Shown here piece by piece: positions 12,524 through 24,800 of a stretch of 64,000 nucleotides of DNA. The translations under genes and the position numbers were made by a program. Each line of letters opens with the position of its first letter. The first letter of the stretch is position 1. The stretch is taken from the NCBI GenBank assembly GCA_950106755.1, contig OX467082.1:16182001-16246000 (forward strand), given 5' to 3'. The notes below the pieces were generated by a model. It had not been told where the DNA came from and ran no database searches. It saw only the letters and a list, made by a program, of their open reading frames with translations. This DNA is from Climacium dendroides. Taxonomy: Eukaryota; Streptophyta; Bryopsida; Hypnales; Climaciaceae.

Positions 12524-15043
12524 TTACTTGGAGCCATTCTCAGTCTGGCTTTTCTTCACTTCAAGCAGTTCGATGTTCAGATCAAAAGTCGCTCCAGGCT
12601 GCAAATAAACACAACGCACAAAATGATTAGAGCTAGCCCGGAATTTGATCAGGACCCAGAATTTCAACAATAATTTCAGTGGCAAGCTAGCAACTACAGG
12701 CGGAATTATGTCTCCAATACTAAGGACCCATTAAAAAAAACCTGATAATCAAGACACAAAGCAAAAGGCAGTCTAGAAAGGAAACTTGAGAATACAAAGT
12801 GACTGAACAACATGTCTACACACGTACGTCCTTACTTACCGGAATCTCATTGAGGCCCCTTTGCCCGTAACCAAAATCGGGAGGAACAATCACAGTCCGC
12901 TGTGCAAGGATAAGCAAGAGTAGGATATTAGCCCAAGTCAACACATACAAAGAATATGGATTCTCGATCACAACATTATCATCACATCAATCAATGAAAG
13001 AATTATTGTTGAAATTCTGAGTCCTGATCAAAGTCCATACCTACACATATAAGGTTGGGGAAAAGACCACTGCACTTACTTTTCCACCTACACGCATGCC
13101 TTCTGTTATCGAATACAAGGCTGGAGGAGGCCTTGGTGAAGCCTGAGCAGAGAAGAGCCCGTTAGCATTTTCCACAAAGTCCCGTTTCCGCTCCCTACCG
13201 GGTTCAGCTCCCACGGTTAGCTCATACGGCTGCACAATCATGAAGATATCAATTTTAGTTAGGGTTTGGTAGTCAAAAAATTACAAGCTGAATGTTTGCT
13301 AACTTTGCTGAATGGGCACACAGCAAGAGGCGCCGATCATAAGTTGAAAATTTAAGCCAGAAAGTAGTGAAAAAAAGTTGGTCATGGGGCTCGAATCTAC
13401 ATACCTCAGCAATGGTTCGATTTCCAGCAAGAATTTTTGACTCTCTGCTTGAAACGGCGGTGATGCTGCGATAAACGCAATCGAAATGTACCTGACACAA
13501 TACTTTTACCCAGCCCAATCAGTTCCTGGACAAAAGCTTTCTGCGAACAACAGAGACAAGACAGTCATCTCGAGCATGGTAGTTCTAGCTGCTGCCAAGA
13601 AAAGAAACTAAAACACTCAAAAGAATGGTGCAGAGTCATGCCACAATATGTAATGAGCTTAGTGTTACGAGCTCCATCTACACGATCACAAGGATTCTTT
13701 GAAAAGTTCAAGGTCCCAATCACAGCAACAGGAGTGAGCAACTAAAAAGAGAAATCAAAATACGGAAACAAAAGCCACGGTTTAAACATCAGGATGGTTA
13801 TCTGTAAAGAGCATACCATGACAGTTTCACCTCTCTCAGCAACTGTCCCTTTCCCTTGTTCCACATCATAGTACTTGAGTCCTGTGCCTGCTTGACGCCA
13901 CACGAACTGACCATGAAAATACTGAAACCCGTTCATTCGTGTAAGTAGATAACAACCATGTTGGTCGTACACGAGTTTGATAAAAGAAAAATAGCATACA
14001 CATCCATATACACCTAGAGCTTTTTCATACCACCTCTCATCCTATATTCTCTCACCAAACCCTAGGGAACAGACGTATCAGATCAGAACTCTCTCTATAC
14101 TCTCACAATCACACTCAATATCACACTGTTCAGTCCCAAACAAATGTCATGATAAGGACCTCGAGAAGTGTGAAAAGATTCATGACTCCTGCAACCTAAT
14201 TGCTTCTTTACATGTCGTTTTTTCATGCAACACTATCGATTGTCAAAATATAACAGAAATAAGAAAACTCCATACAACGATATCCAGTGCAATTTGAGTG
14301 ACACTAAAGAGGTATGGGTGTACTCAAGCCCTCGCTACTACATGAACCGCATACTGATCTTCGTATTGTCATACAGTCATAATACCAATGCAGGCAATGT
14401 AGGGCATTAATAATTCCCTTCTCAAGCAATTTGAACTCGTGAATGGCCGTTCAGCAGATAGATACGGCAAGGACGTCCAGGAAACTTCAACAGCAGACCT
14501 TCGAGCACGAAAAGCAAAGAAATAAATCCTAGAACACCAACAAACGTCCAAAGAATCAGTGGATCATTGGATTACGATTCTCTCAAAATTCGTACCACTC
14601 GTTAAATAATCGTCTGGAGAGATTTCCTTCCTGTTCCTCCTATCTCTCGCGAGCGCTTCGCCCCCTCCCACAAACGTACCCAACACCGCAGCGCCGAAGA
14701 GAATCTCCCGACGACCCGGCATAGCCTCCTCCCAGGGAACTCCATAGCCAGAGGTCGTGCAAGCACTTTGCTCCTCACTCGAACAGCAACGAACGGAGCG
14801 CTCGAGGCCTACATTACGCTCAGCTCCAATCCACAACGACGACGACGAAGAAGAAGCACCGTCCACCACGGTGCACGAAATAGGTGTCCTATCTGACGCA
14901 ATGGCGCACCAAATTGGCTGGCGAAAATTACAAACGGAGCATTGTGAAGTAGGGCATCTGGACGACGTCGCGGCTGAGAGAAAATGGGACACGCCAGGGA
15001 GGCGCGGCAGAGAAAGGACGGTCGCCATGGCTAGCTCCGGCAT
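12524..15043 (-). CDS. FKBP18: Thylakoid-lumen FKBP-type peptidyl-prolyl isomerase (FKBP18-like)
   Basis: Six exons on the minus strand: 15043-14596, 13887-13817, 13491-13405, 13229-13080, 12899-12840 and 12598-12524 (TAA). They give 296 residues, and all junctions are GT-AG and in phase. Residues 1-105 are a serine-rich chloroplast transit region. GRRE (about 110-113) followed by a hydrophobic stretch and ALA (130-132) is a Tat-type lumen signal with its cleavage site. The FKBP domain fills about 150-285 (LKYYD, VHFDCVYRSITA, PYELTVG, ITEGMRVGGKR, FGYGQRGLNEIPPGATFDLNIELLEV in separate blocks). A long insert rich in Pro/Arg/Asn before ITEGM, and SSRESK in place of the FDSSR loop, resemble plant FKBP18 rather than FKBP12. 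Several FKBP12 active-site positions are changed, so isomerase activity may be weak. A start six codons further in (MATVLS) is also possible. The exact paralogue name is less certain than the family. Confidence 0.9.
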
Positions 15044-18000
15044 GAAGACGGGAATTCGCCAAACCTCTGCGTAGTCGCGAGCAAGCGCGAATTGGATGAA
15101 AACATAAAGGAGTGATACTATTCATCCAGATCCATCATTATTTCAATCCAATTTTCATCCATCGATATCCAAGGTTTGCTTGGTGTCCCGACTCCTCAAT
15201 TCTCTTTCCAAGCAAGTGCGTGTAAAGTCTCATTGAATTTTGCAAACCGTAGATGAGTTGTGGTACACGAGTTTTGGGTATTGTAGTATACAGAAGTTTT
15301 GGGTAATGTAGATGAGCCTGTGGCCTTCCCCTAAATTGCTTCAAAAGTTCTAATTTTTTTCAAGCATAGGGAGATGTAGAGAAGGTTGTAACAATTGAAA
15401 TTTCATTTTTACAGCAAAGTATGAATTTGTTATGAATTTTTGAAGTGCACAATCCAAATAGCTCAAGTATGAATTTGTTATGAATTTTTGAAGTGCACAA
15501 TCCAAATAATTCAAGTATGAATTTGTTATGAATTTTTGAAGTGTGCAATCCAAATAGATCAATGGGGTCATTAAATCCCAAAATTATCATATAGTGCATC
15601 CATAATGGTTGTATTACTCACCTACAATGGTTGCAACATTTTTGTATTACTACCATTGACAACATCAATCAAGGGCCTAAAGTAGTTATTTTGTGTGATA
15701 ATTTACACATAAGGAGGTAAAAGTCACTAACTCACTCGACTATTGTCACTCAAGACTTTAACTCTAGCCACTATTCTTTACATTGTGGCCCAAATTTCAA
15801 ATATTGCAAGAATGATGGCTTTTGATTGGATGCATAATTGAAATGAGATCATTCTTAGCTACTTAGAATGAACAAAATGTCAAGAATGGACTTTCCTATT
15901 TTAATATAAGTATTAAAGTTTAGAATTTAATTTTGAGACAAAAAATTGGGATGGTAAATGTGAAGTAAACCAAGTTATCAAATCTAGTCACTATATTCGT
16001 AACAAAGCAACAAAAAAATAACAATTGTAGAATCATCTTTAATAACTTGGCTTGCTTTAAAATAACTCAGCACAATCATAGAGTGAGTAAGTTTGAATTG
16101 CTCAATTACCTTGAAATTTCAAGAAAAAAATTCTCAACCATTAGGTTCAAAACAAAATGTGTATTGTAATTGAAGTTTTACTTTTATGTCTAATTTGCTA
16201 TGACAAGAATATTTTTATTACTTTAGTTGAAAGCTTGTTAATATGTGCATTATTTCACATTATCCAAGACTGTAGTTCTCTTGACAATTAAATAATTAAG
16301 GAAGATAAAAACAGACTTGAAGGACATAAACAAGTGAGCTGAAAAAAAGGGCTTGCTTTTATTATTTGGTTGATTTGAGTACTAATGTTTTATAAAGATA
16401 TTATACATTTTATAAGGCCTAATATAAATTGATCACAAATTAGGCCATTGAAACCTTACATAATGAATTTGACCAAAAATCAAAATGGATTTTCTAATTG
16501 AATATTTGAATTCAATTACAACTTAAAGTAAACTCAACTTTATTGTATTCAAATATAAGCACTTCATACAAGAGAGATAATGCAACCAAAAGACACCAAT
16601 GAGACTTGTGGTTTTGAATTGTTATGGCCCCCAAAGTTTGTTACCAATGCTATCCATAAACTCATTAATTAAATATATGTGTCCTATTTTTAGTATATTA
16701 TATCCTTCCCAAAATGTTTGAGAAATGTACATATAAGAGTTTTTTGGGATTGGAAGTGACATGAACAACTAAACATTGTGTTAGCACACTAAAATGCACT
16801 TCCAAAAACCTTTAGTTCAAATGAAGTTCTATCAAACTCATTACACAATCCACCTTGCAATTGTTGAAATGCAATTTTTTTATAAGTAGAAATATCAAAT
16901 AAATCCAAATCGACATTTGCATGTTTAAATTTTCAATGGTGAAAATCATGAAAATGGAATTGTTACGCTTTAATCAAAACCAAAAAATCAAATAAAATTC
17001 ACAAGCTTTATTCTTCCACTAGTAATACATATATGCCTTAGATGACTTTTGAAAAATCAAATATTTAATATTTTAAGTGAAAAATAGAAGCTTTAAAAAG
17101 TAGAAAAATAGAAAAGTCCTCTTGCTCTTGTCAATATGACAGAAAAGGGTGCATGTGGTAATTCAAAAAACATCTTATTGCTTCATCAATAATGTACTTT
17201 GCCATTGAATGCAAGTTTTTGGGTAACAATTTATTCTAACTAGCTAAACCTACATTTAGAAGATTCATTACATTAGATGATTTTTGAGGCCACCAAAAGA
17301 TTGTAAGTTCTTAGAGTGTATGGAATGTGGGAACAATGCCAAATTAGCAATCTAAAGTGGTTGAAAGACAATCATGTCAAATAATAATACATATATATTT
17401 TTTAAATTGAATTTTATAATCTAATAATTATTTAATAGTCTACAAACGATGTAGTGGTTCACAACAAGGGTAACAACCCTAAAATATTCTTTTGAAGGCC
17501 TCAAATCTCTCTTAATGATTGTAGCCACTTAATTCAATGTGCCCCCCTCTCATTGCAACTAAACTTCAATGCATTTATCACTAATGCTACCACCACCATT
17601 TGTGAGGCAAATTTTAAACAACCAAGATTTTACAACTTCTATAGTTAGAAGTTTGATATATAGTCTTATTAGATTCATTAAGGTTTAATTTTGGCATCAC
17701 AATCTACACACCATCAAGTACAAGTATACAATATGGATTAAAAATATGTAAATATCTTTTAAGCAAATGCATAATCAAGTCAAAATTAGCTATTACTTTT
17801 ATTGACTTACTACTTTAAATTTCTTAAGTTAGGAAAATGAATGATATTTATAATTTTAAATGTTATAAATCGAATAACAAGGAATGAAAGGAATATAGAG
17901 TTTTAAAAAAAAATTCTTCTTCAAAACTTTCCATAGTTTAGATTAACCAATGGTACAAGATCTTAGCAAGGAAGCATAAAATATTTATCCATATGAATTA

Positions 18001-20480
18001 AAATGATTATAAACTTGCAAGTATATGAATCATCAAGTTGAATATCATAAAAGGAAAACATGATTGGTAGAAAATAATTTTAAAATGACATGCTAAGTTT
18101 TTCGGAATATAATTTTTTACATATTGGATAAAAAAATTTAGTAAATAATTCATTTTTTAACAAATCCAAACCTTATCATTCTAAAAATATTTTTCATTTG
18201 GTATGGATGTGTTATCCACCTATAACTCTCTAACAATTAATATTTGGTAACAAACTAAAAATATCAAATTTTAGAAGAGTTTCAAAATTTAGATTATGCT
18301 TAGGGTTTACCAATATATGATATACCTTTACAATTTTAAAAATTTAGACTATTTGTAGGTCTTTAAAAGGTTTAAGAAGTTTTATATGTAAATTATACAT
18401 TGTATAGTCATCAAAATTGAATTTGAACATAAATATTGTCAGTTAGCTATTTTTATCATAAATAATGCCTTCTTGCTCTAAAGTCTACATCCAATATAGA
18501 AATCATTATATCATTTACTTTACTAATGGAAAAAAAATCAAATTTCTTTGTGTATATGGATTTATTTTATATTTAAAATTAAATAAATTGAATTTTTTTG
18601 GGGTACCCAATCTTGGTATACAAACAAAGAATTCCTATAATTTTTGATTCAAAAATTGGAATTCCACAAAATTTGGACCTTCTATAGATTTTTTATTTTA
18701 TACACATCTATCTATAAAAATCATAGTAAAATATGACATTTCCAAAAATTGCAACTTTCCATAACATTTTAGTGAAGAATGTATAAATGGTTGCTTTATA
18801 TAGATTTTGTATGCTTTGATATGATTTAATTTCTCAAAAAAATACTAGTATTCTCCAATCATTTTCTATTAATTCTTGGGGGAGGGGGGATACGAGGTTT
18901 GGATCTTAGAAAGTAATATAAATCCTAACATAAGATGCCATTTTTTAAGGTTTGGCAATTTTAAAATGTAAATTTTTGTAAATATAAGAAGCATTTTAAA
19001 ATTATATGGATGAATATTTAAATTTTTTTGGACTATTTACATTTTAAGTATGTTATTTACAATAGATCTATAAATAGAATATTCCTTGTATACATGTAGC
19101 CTTAATATCCAATATAAATATGCAATAAAAACTCAAATATAATTTAAAAGGCTAACTTGAGTTTATCCCTTACATACTAACAAGGATGTTTTTTGTTTGA
19201 TGGATGATACAAAATCCTTCTATGTAAGATAGAAGTGCAACCATTAATCCTCAGAATTTTGTTGTCCTCAATCAATAATAGTTTGATTTCCAATGAGTGC
19301 TTATGCATTTTTTTTGAACCAATGATTCTCACGGCATCCAAAGGGATGATTTCTATGGTCACTATCTAGTCCATCCTTTAAGTGAAGTATTTTATTTGGA
19401 ATTACATTCAAATTTTTTAGGATACTTTTGAATAGATTATAGATGATGTCTTGTATAATAATAAAAAAGTAATCCCCAATAAATTGAAATGGTTTAAGTA
19501 CATTCCTCTCAAATACTATAGATATATTTCAATGATAATTTTTTTGTTTTGTAATTAAGAATTCTTGAGAAATCAAAATTATTTATATTTCCTCCTGTTG
19601 ATATTTCAATACCAATGTCATGATATTGCTATAAGAAATGAAATACTCTATCTAACTAACAAAGTTCCAAAAATCTTTGAATTTTGTGTCCAATGATCTG
19701 GGTTGTCAAAAACTATTTTTGAAAGTAAATTAATAAATTATTGAATTTTTTGAATAGAAGAAAATGAATATTAATACCTATTTTAAGATATTTTCTAAAT
19801 CACATTTTCCAACTTAATTAATTATTTGGACTTTAAAGTTTACTTATATGATTTGAACTTGAGCATTTGTTACTAATTTTATGTTTTTAGAATTTATCAA
19901 ATTTTTATTGGTTTTATAATAAAGAACAGATTCCTTTCTATATTTGTACAAATAATTCTTGAATTTGATTTAAGAGCTGTTATTATATTGTTGATCGGTC
20001 CACTTTACCGTCCTGACGCCATACAGAAGTTGTCCCTGAGCACCTATAAAATTTAATTACTCAAGAAACTCCCTCAACTGAAATCATATAAGTAAACTTT
20101 AAAGTTCTTTTAAAATTTATGAAATTGGACTTAGAAATTTCAATTATTATTCTAGAGTCCGTCCCCATTCCACCATGAATAGTGGGCCAACATTCACAGA
20201 AATGACTAAAATTTGCTCCATTGCTACTGAAAATTTTCAATAGCTAATAGCTAAAAGTACATTGGAGAAAATCCTTGAAAAAATTGGATTTTAGCCAAGA
20301 TTGCAACAAACCATAGAATTTAATAGCCAATTTGCAACTTCCTCCATATTGGAATTAACATCTATTTAGTTAGTTTTGCATTATAATACTCTCAATAATC
20401 CTTTACTACTTGCAAAATCCTTTCTTTTTAAATTTTTGTAACTACTTACTCTCAAGGTAGACAAAATTGATGCCTATTTG
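15044..20480. other. AT-rich intergenic region, no gene seen
   Basis: The first few hundred bases hold the FKBP promoter, on its minus-strand upstream side; I cannot pick a TATA box with confidence. The rest is a very AT-rich desert with many homopolymer runs and no frame longer than about 80 codons. The only ordered structure I see is the 48-bp repeat at 15417-15560. Confidence 0.7.
15417..15560 (+). repeat. 48-bp tandem repeat, three copies
   Basis: Units begin AAGTATGAATTTGTTATG at 15417, 15465 and 15513, with two to four differences between copies. The period is a multiple of three, so a minus-strand frame of 73-79 codons stays open across it. That frame has no flanking exon or known motif and is probably a by-product of the repeat. 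Confidence 0.92.
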
Positions 20481-21828
20481 TCTTGAAGGTAGCATATTGC
20501 ATTAAATTCCATAGAGCAGGTGATCCATTTCCAACCACCCCTCCATTTCCACAATGTAGGCTGCTATATTTTCAAGTATACTGCGCATGTGTAATTGTAC
20601 ATTATGGGCTAGACAAGGAAAGCACAAATGGGTGCCATGTTCGTCACTTTCAAGAATTCTATGCAATCAATTATTCGACCATCCTATAGTTGGAAATGCA
20701 ATATTCTATATGACAAGAATAGGTTTTACAGAATCTTCCCGAAAAAAATTCAGAGTAATTCTATTTTTTACCAAAAAAATGTAGAAAAATTTCAAATCCT
20801 CCTGAATTCAATTTCACTTCATGGGAAAAATATTTCCCTCGATACACCACCGGGAGATAGGCTCAATTCCTTAAGTGGTTGGAAATGGGTCGCCATCTCA
20901 TACTAGTTCTGGGGGGCCATTACCGTGGGGCCAGGCCTTGTAGTGGCATGTGCAGTGAAACACGTTACCGCTAACCAAGGCGCTGAATCCGCATTTTGAA
21001 ATTGGTGAAGGAACGAACGAACACAGGGTACAGTAACATCCACTCTCGTATAAGTATTATCAACGGACATACGAAAGGTTCTCGCGTCAAATACAGTATC
21101 GTATGAAATACAACATAATATACGACATACGTAAGGGCGGGGTTCCAGCGCCAATATTCAAAATCTGGGGAGCCAGTTTTCGGACGTTTTCCGTTAGCGC
21201 CCGGGCAGCTCGCTTTGCTCGACGCCCCTCGCCATTGCTACTCTTTGCCGAAGTGATCACTCCTCCGGGTGCTGTTTCGCCCTTTTTCATCAAGAAGCGG
21301 ATGATTTTTTTGTTTGAGCAGGAGTGCAGGAGTGCAGGAGGGAGGGGGAGAGACAGAAGGAGCGAGAAATTGTAGGTCACTGTGTTTTCGTTTCTTTCCC
21401 GGCATTGAAGTACAATTGATTGACGAGATTGCGTAGGTTGCAGTGTGATGAATTTGCTTGCCCGGCTTCAGATGTTTTTTTCCCTCTCTCGAGTGTGCAA
21501 TCGGTGCTAATCGATTCGCAGAAATTGGTGTTAAGTACAGAGGGAGCGAGTTTTTTGGTGCGTCGGACCGAAAGTGGACGTCATTGGTTGCGGCATGTAT
21601 TGAGGAGCAAGGAGAGGAATGCCCGACTCAGAGAAAGGGTAGTTGCTGGTGTGCGCTGATAATGCGCAAAGTAGGGAGTGGAAGACGAAGGGGCAGGTGC
21701 ATGTGAATGCATTCTTTAATTCTCGATTTCCACGATTACAAAGAAGTATCCTGAATGTCCTGCCCTCTCTAAGCTGATCATGGTTTCCGCTTTTTCATTA
21801 TTGATTTCCGTTGGTGTTGACAGGCAAC
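20481..21828. promoter_or_regulatory. Upstream and 5' leader region of the kinesin gene
   Basis: Base composition changes from desert-like to clearly more GC-rich from about 20,830 onward. A purine-rich GGAGGGAGGGGGAG tract lies at about 21,339. A pyrimidine-rich stretch ending GTTGACAG lies six bases before the kinesin ATG at 21829 and could be the acceptor of a 5'-UTR intron. No coding sequence is supported here; frames of 80-97 codons on both strands at 21,087-21,380 show no family motif. Confidence 0.4.
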
Positions 21829-24800
21829 ATGGAGAAAATATTTGTAAGTATTAGAGTGCGGCCTCTGAGTAAAGTGGAAGCAACCAAAGGCACACCATGG
21901 AAGCTCGGTTCAAATTCTATCTGTCTCTGTAATTCTGCGGGAGCACCTATTCCCGGCCAATCATACGTATTTGGTACGCGTTTCTCTCTTACAATCATGA
22001 CCTCCTGTGCAAGATCTTTCAAATCTTATTGCCTCGAAGAAAGTCAGGAGGTTCTCATAAATATATACGAGACTTTACATGAGGCTTCTACAGCATAGGT
22101 TTCTGTCTCACTGTTCGGAGTCTTGCCCCACACATTCATTTCCTATAAACCAGGGTTATCTGCTTTCAGTTTTTTGTCGAGTCCATGGCTCCTTGGCAGT
22201 CTGTTCACAGGATTTTACACGGAACGCAAGGTTCTGATTGCAGGAATTTGCCTAATATTGTGATGTTGCAGACAAAGTATTTGACCCGGAGTCATCAACC
22301 TTGGAAATCTATGAAACTCACACCAAGGATATCATCGCATCAGCTGTCTCTGGGTTCAATGGTTAGTTTCCTTTTACTCGCGTTTCAATTTTAATACTTC
22401 CTCATGCTTTGGCATGCCTTTAGCCAGCAGTACCAATATATGCATTGGATTAGTGCCTGAAAAGCAAGTGTCATTGAGAAGGCCGCTCGGACGAGGCTCA
22501 GTTTGGGCACATTAATAGTGCTTGTAATCAGTGCGTGTCGGAAGCTTGTAAGTAATAGTGCTTTCTTGGAATGCGTAATACATATACTGCAGTCAGAGTC
22601 TTGGTCTTCTACGTCCCCAGGCTTATCACAATTTATGAAAGTTCTAGCCTTAGGTTTAGTCTTGTAGCTTTTCATCAAGGTGTAGAGTTGGTTACAAGTC
22701 CTCAAGGTAGTGCCGGGTCCACTGGCCGTTTCTTCTTGTCTTTCATGACCGGCCCAAAACTTCCTCAAATTCTTCAGTCTTCACACCGCCTGCAGCATGT
22801 ATATGATAATTCCGATCGTATGCATCAGGCACCGTTTTTGCTTATGGACAAACTAGCAGTGGCAAGACTTACACCATGCGGGGGGCTCCAGGTGAACCTG
22901 GCATCATTCCCTTGGCCGTCCAGGAGGTTTTTAAGAACATTGAAGCGGTACGTGTACTTCATCATGTCTATGGATGCAAATGTCCTTGACAACACATCCT
23001 CTTGTGTAAAGGGTTGAGGTTACCGCCCCTGACAGCTGAGACCTACCATTGCAGGCTGTGGATCGTGAGTTCCTTTTGCGGGTATCCTACATGGAAATTT
23101 ATAATGAAGAGATCAACGACCTGTTGGCTCCTGAGAATCGGAAACTGCAAGTTCATGAGAACATCGAGGTTTGTCCGAGTAACCCTCAATGAATCTTATG
23201 GTATTAATTTAAATCCGGAGCTGAAGGCTTCAACTATGGTGATTCGTATTCGTGATGTAACACTGTTGAAGACATCGTTGCACCTGTTCTTTCTTCCCAC
23301 TCGTATTCTCATTCGGTTGGATAACATTTTGAATGTCATTTATCGCTTGCTTGCAGAGAGGGATATTTGTTGCTGGTTTGAGGGAGGAGATTGTAGTCAG
23401 CCCAGAGCACGTGCTTGAACTGATGACAGCGGGCGAGAGTATGAACACTCACCAATTTTCGTTTAGCATCACAATCTTTGCTTAAGAGTCACTGTCTAAT
23501 AAAATGATGAATAGAAATATCAAAATAGGGTTGAAAGCTCCAAACAAGTGCTCATATGACTCCTGTATCGGGTGCAGCATATCGTCATGTTGGGGAGACG
23601 AACATGAATGTTTACAGCAGCAGGTCTCATTCGATCTTTCGTATGGTAGGTCCTTGCTGCTTTATAATACATTGAAGTCGAATTCACTTTGTCTCAATTT
23701 TCAGGTTATTTTAGTACAGGTCAGAATTTTTCTAGAAATTTGTAATACCTCAGTGGTAGAGACTTGTGGATCTAAATTCAGCTGAGTTGTTCCTTTGCTT
23801 CGATAGTCTCTAAAATCTGTAGGGTTGGTGCAGGTGATAGAGAGTAGAGACCGGAGCCATGATGACCCTGCTGGCCCTGCTTCAGTGCAGTCTTGTGATG
23901 CTGTTAGGGTGTCGGTTCTCGTAAGTGCATGGTCTAATTACTTTCCTTCTTTCCAAGTGCGACAAAAGCCTTTCATTTTCACATAGACGCAAAACATTTA
24001 TGCTCTAAAGTCTATGCTGACTAGATATCCTATAATTTGCTGTGAAGGATCCTCATAGTCAGATCTTAGTCTTAAAGTGAATTTGAAATAGCCATCGAAA
24101 TTCCTTTTCTTGTGGGCCAGTTGCATGGTTTTCTTGAAATTCTTCGACCATGTATTTTCTTTCCAAAGGATGTCGTTCATTATATTCAGATTCTTGCCCT
24201 TCACATCAACTAACTCTGATTGTGTTCCTGGAACTGGTTGAGTAGAATCTAGTCGATCTCGCTGGTTCCGAGCGTATCGCCAAGACAGGAGCCGAGGGGG
24301 CCCGATTGAAGGAGGGCACTCACATTAATAAGAGTTTGATGACCCTTGGGACAGTTATCAACAAACTGAGTGAAGGGGTTGAAAAACAAGGGTCAGAATC
24401 AATACCTGTATGTAGTGTATAATACAATCGTTCTCTGTGAAATCATATTTGTTGCTTCTAGTCATTGTACATGCCGTAGGGACATCATGTCTTGACTTTA
24501 TGTATTTGTCTAGTATCTAGAGTAATGACCATTAGAACAGGCACTAAGACCTTGCTCAGCTTTTCAAGCTAATTGAACCAGATATAAGGAATTTAGAAAG
24601 TGACTTCGGTTGTTCACATCCCTTCTTTTATTCTGATAAGAGCATCTTATGCATAGGGGCCACATACCATATCGTGACAGTAAGTTGACAAGAATTCTTC
24701 AACCGGCCTTGGGAGGCAATGCAAAGACTGCTGTCATTTGTAACATAACTCCGGCTCAGGTTCGACAATCAGACTTTATATGTACCTGGAAGAATTCTCC

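Noticed and set aside
15417..15560. CRISPR-like direct repeats
   Set aside because: The copies are immediately tandem without unique spacers, and the genome is eukaryotic.
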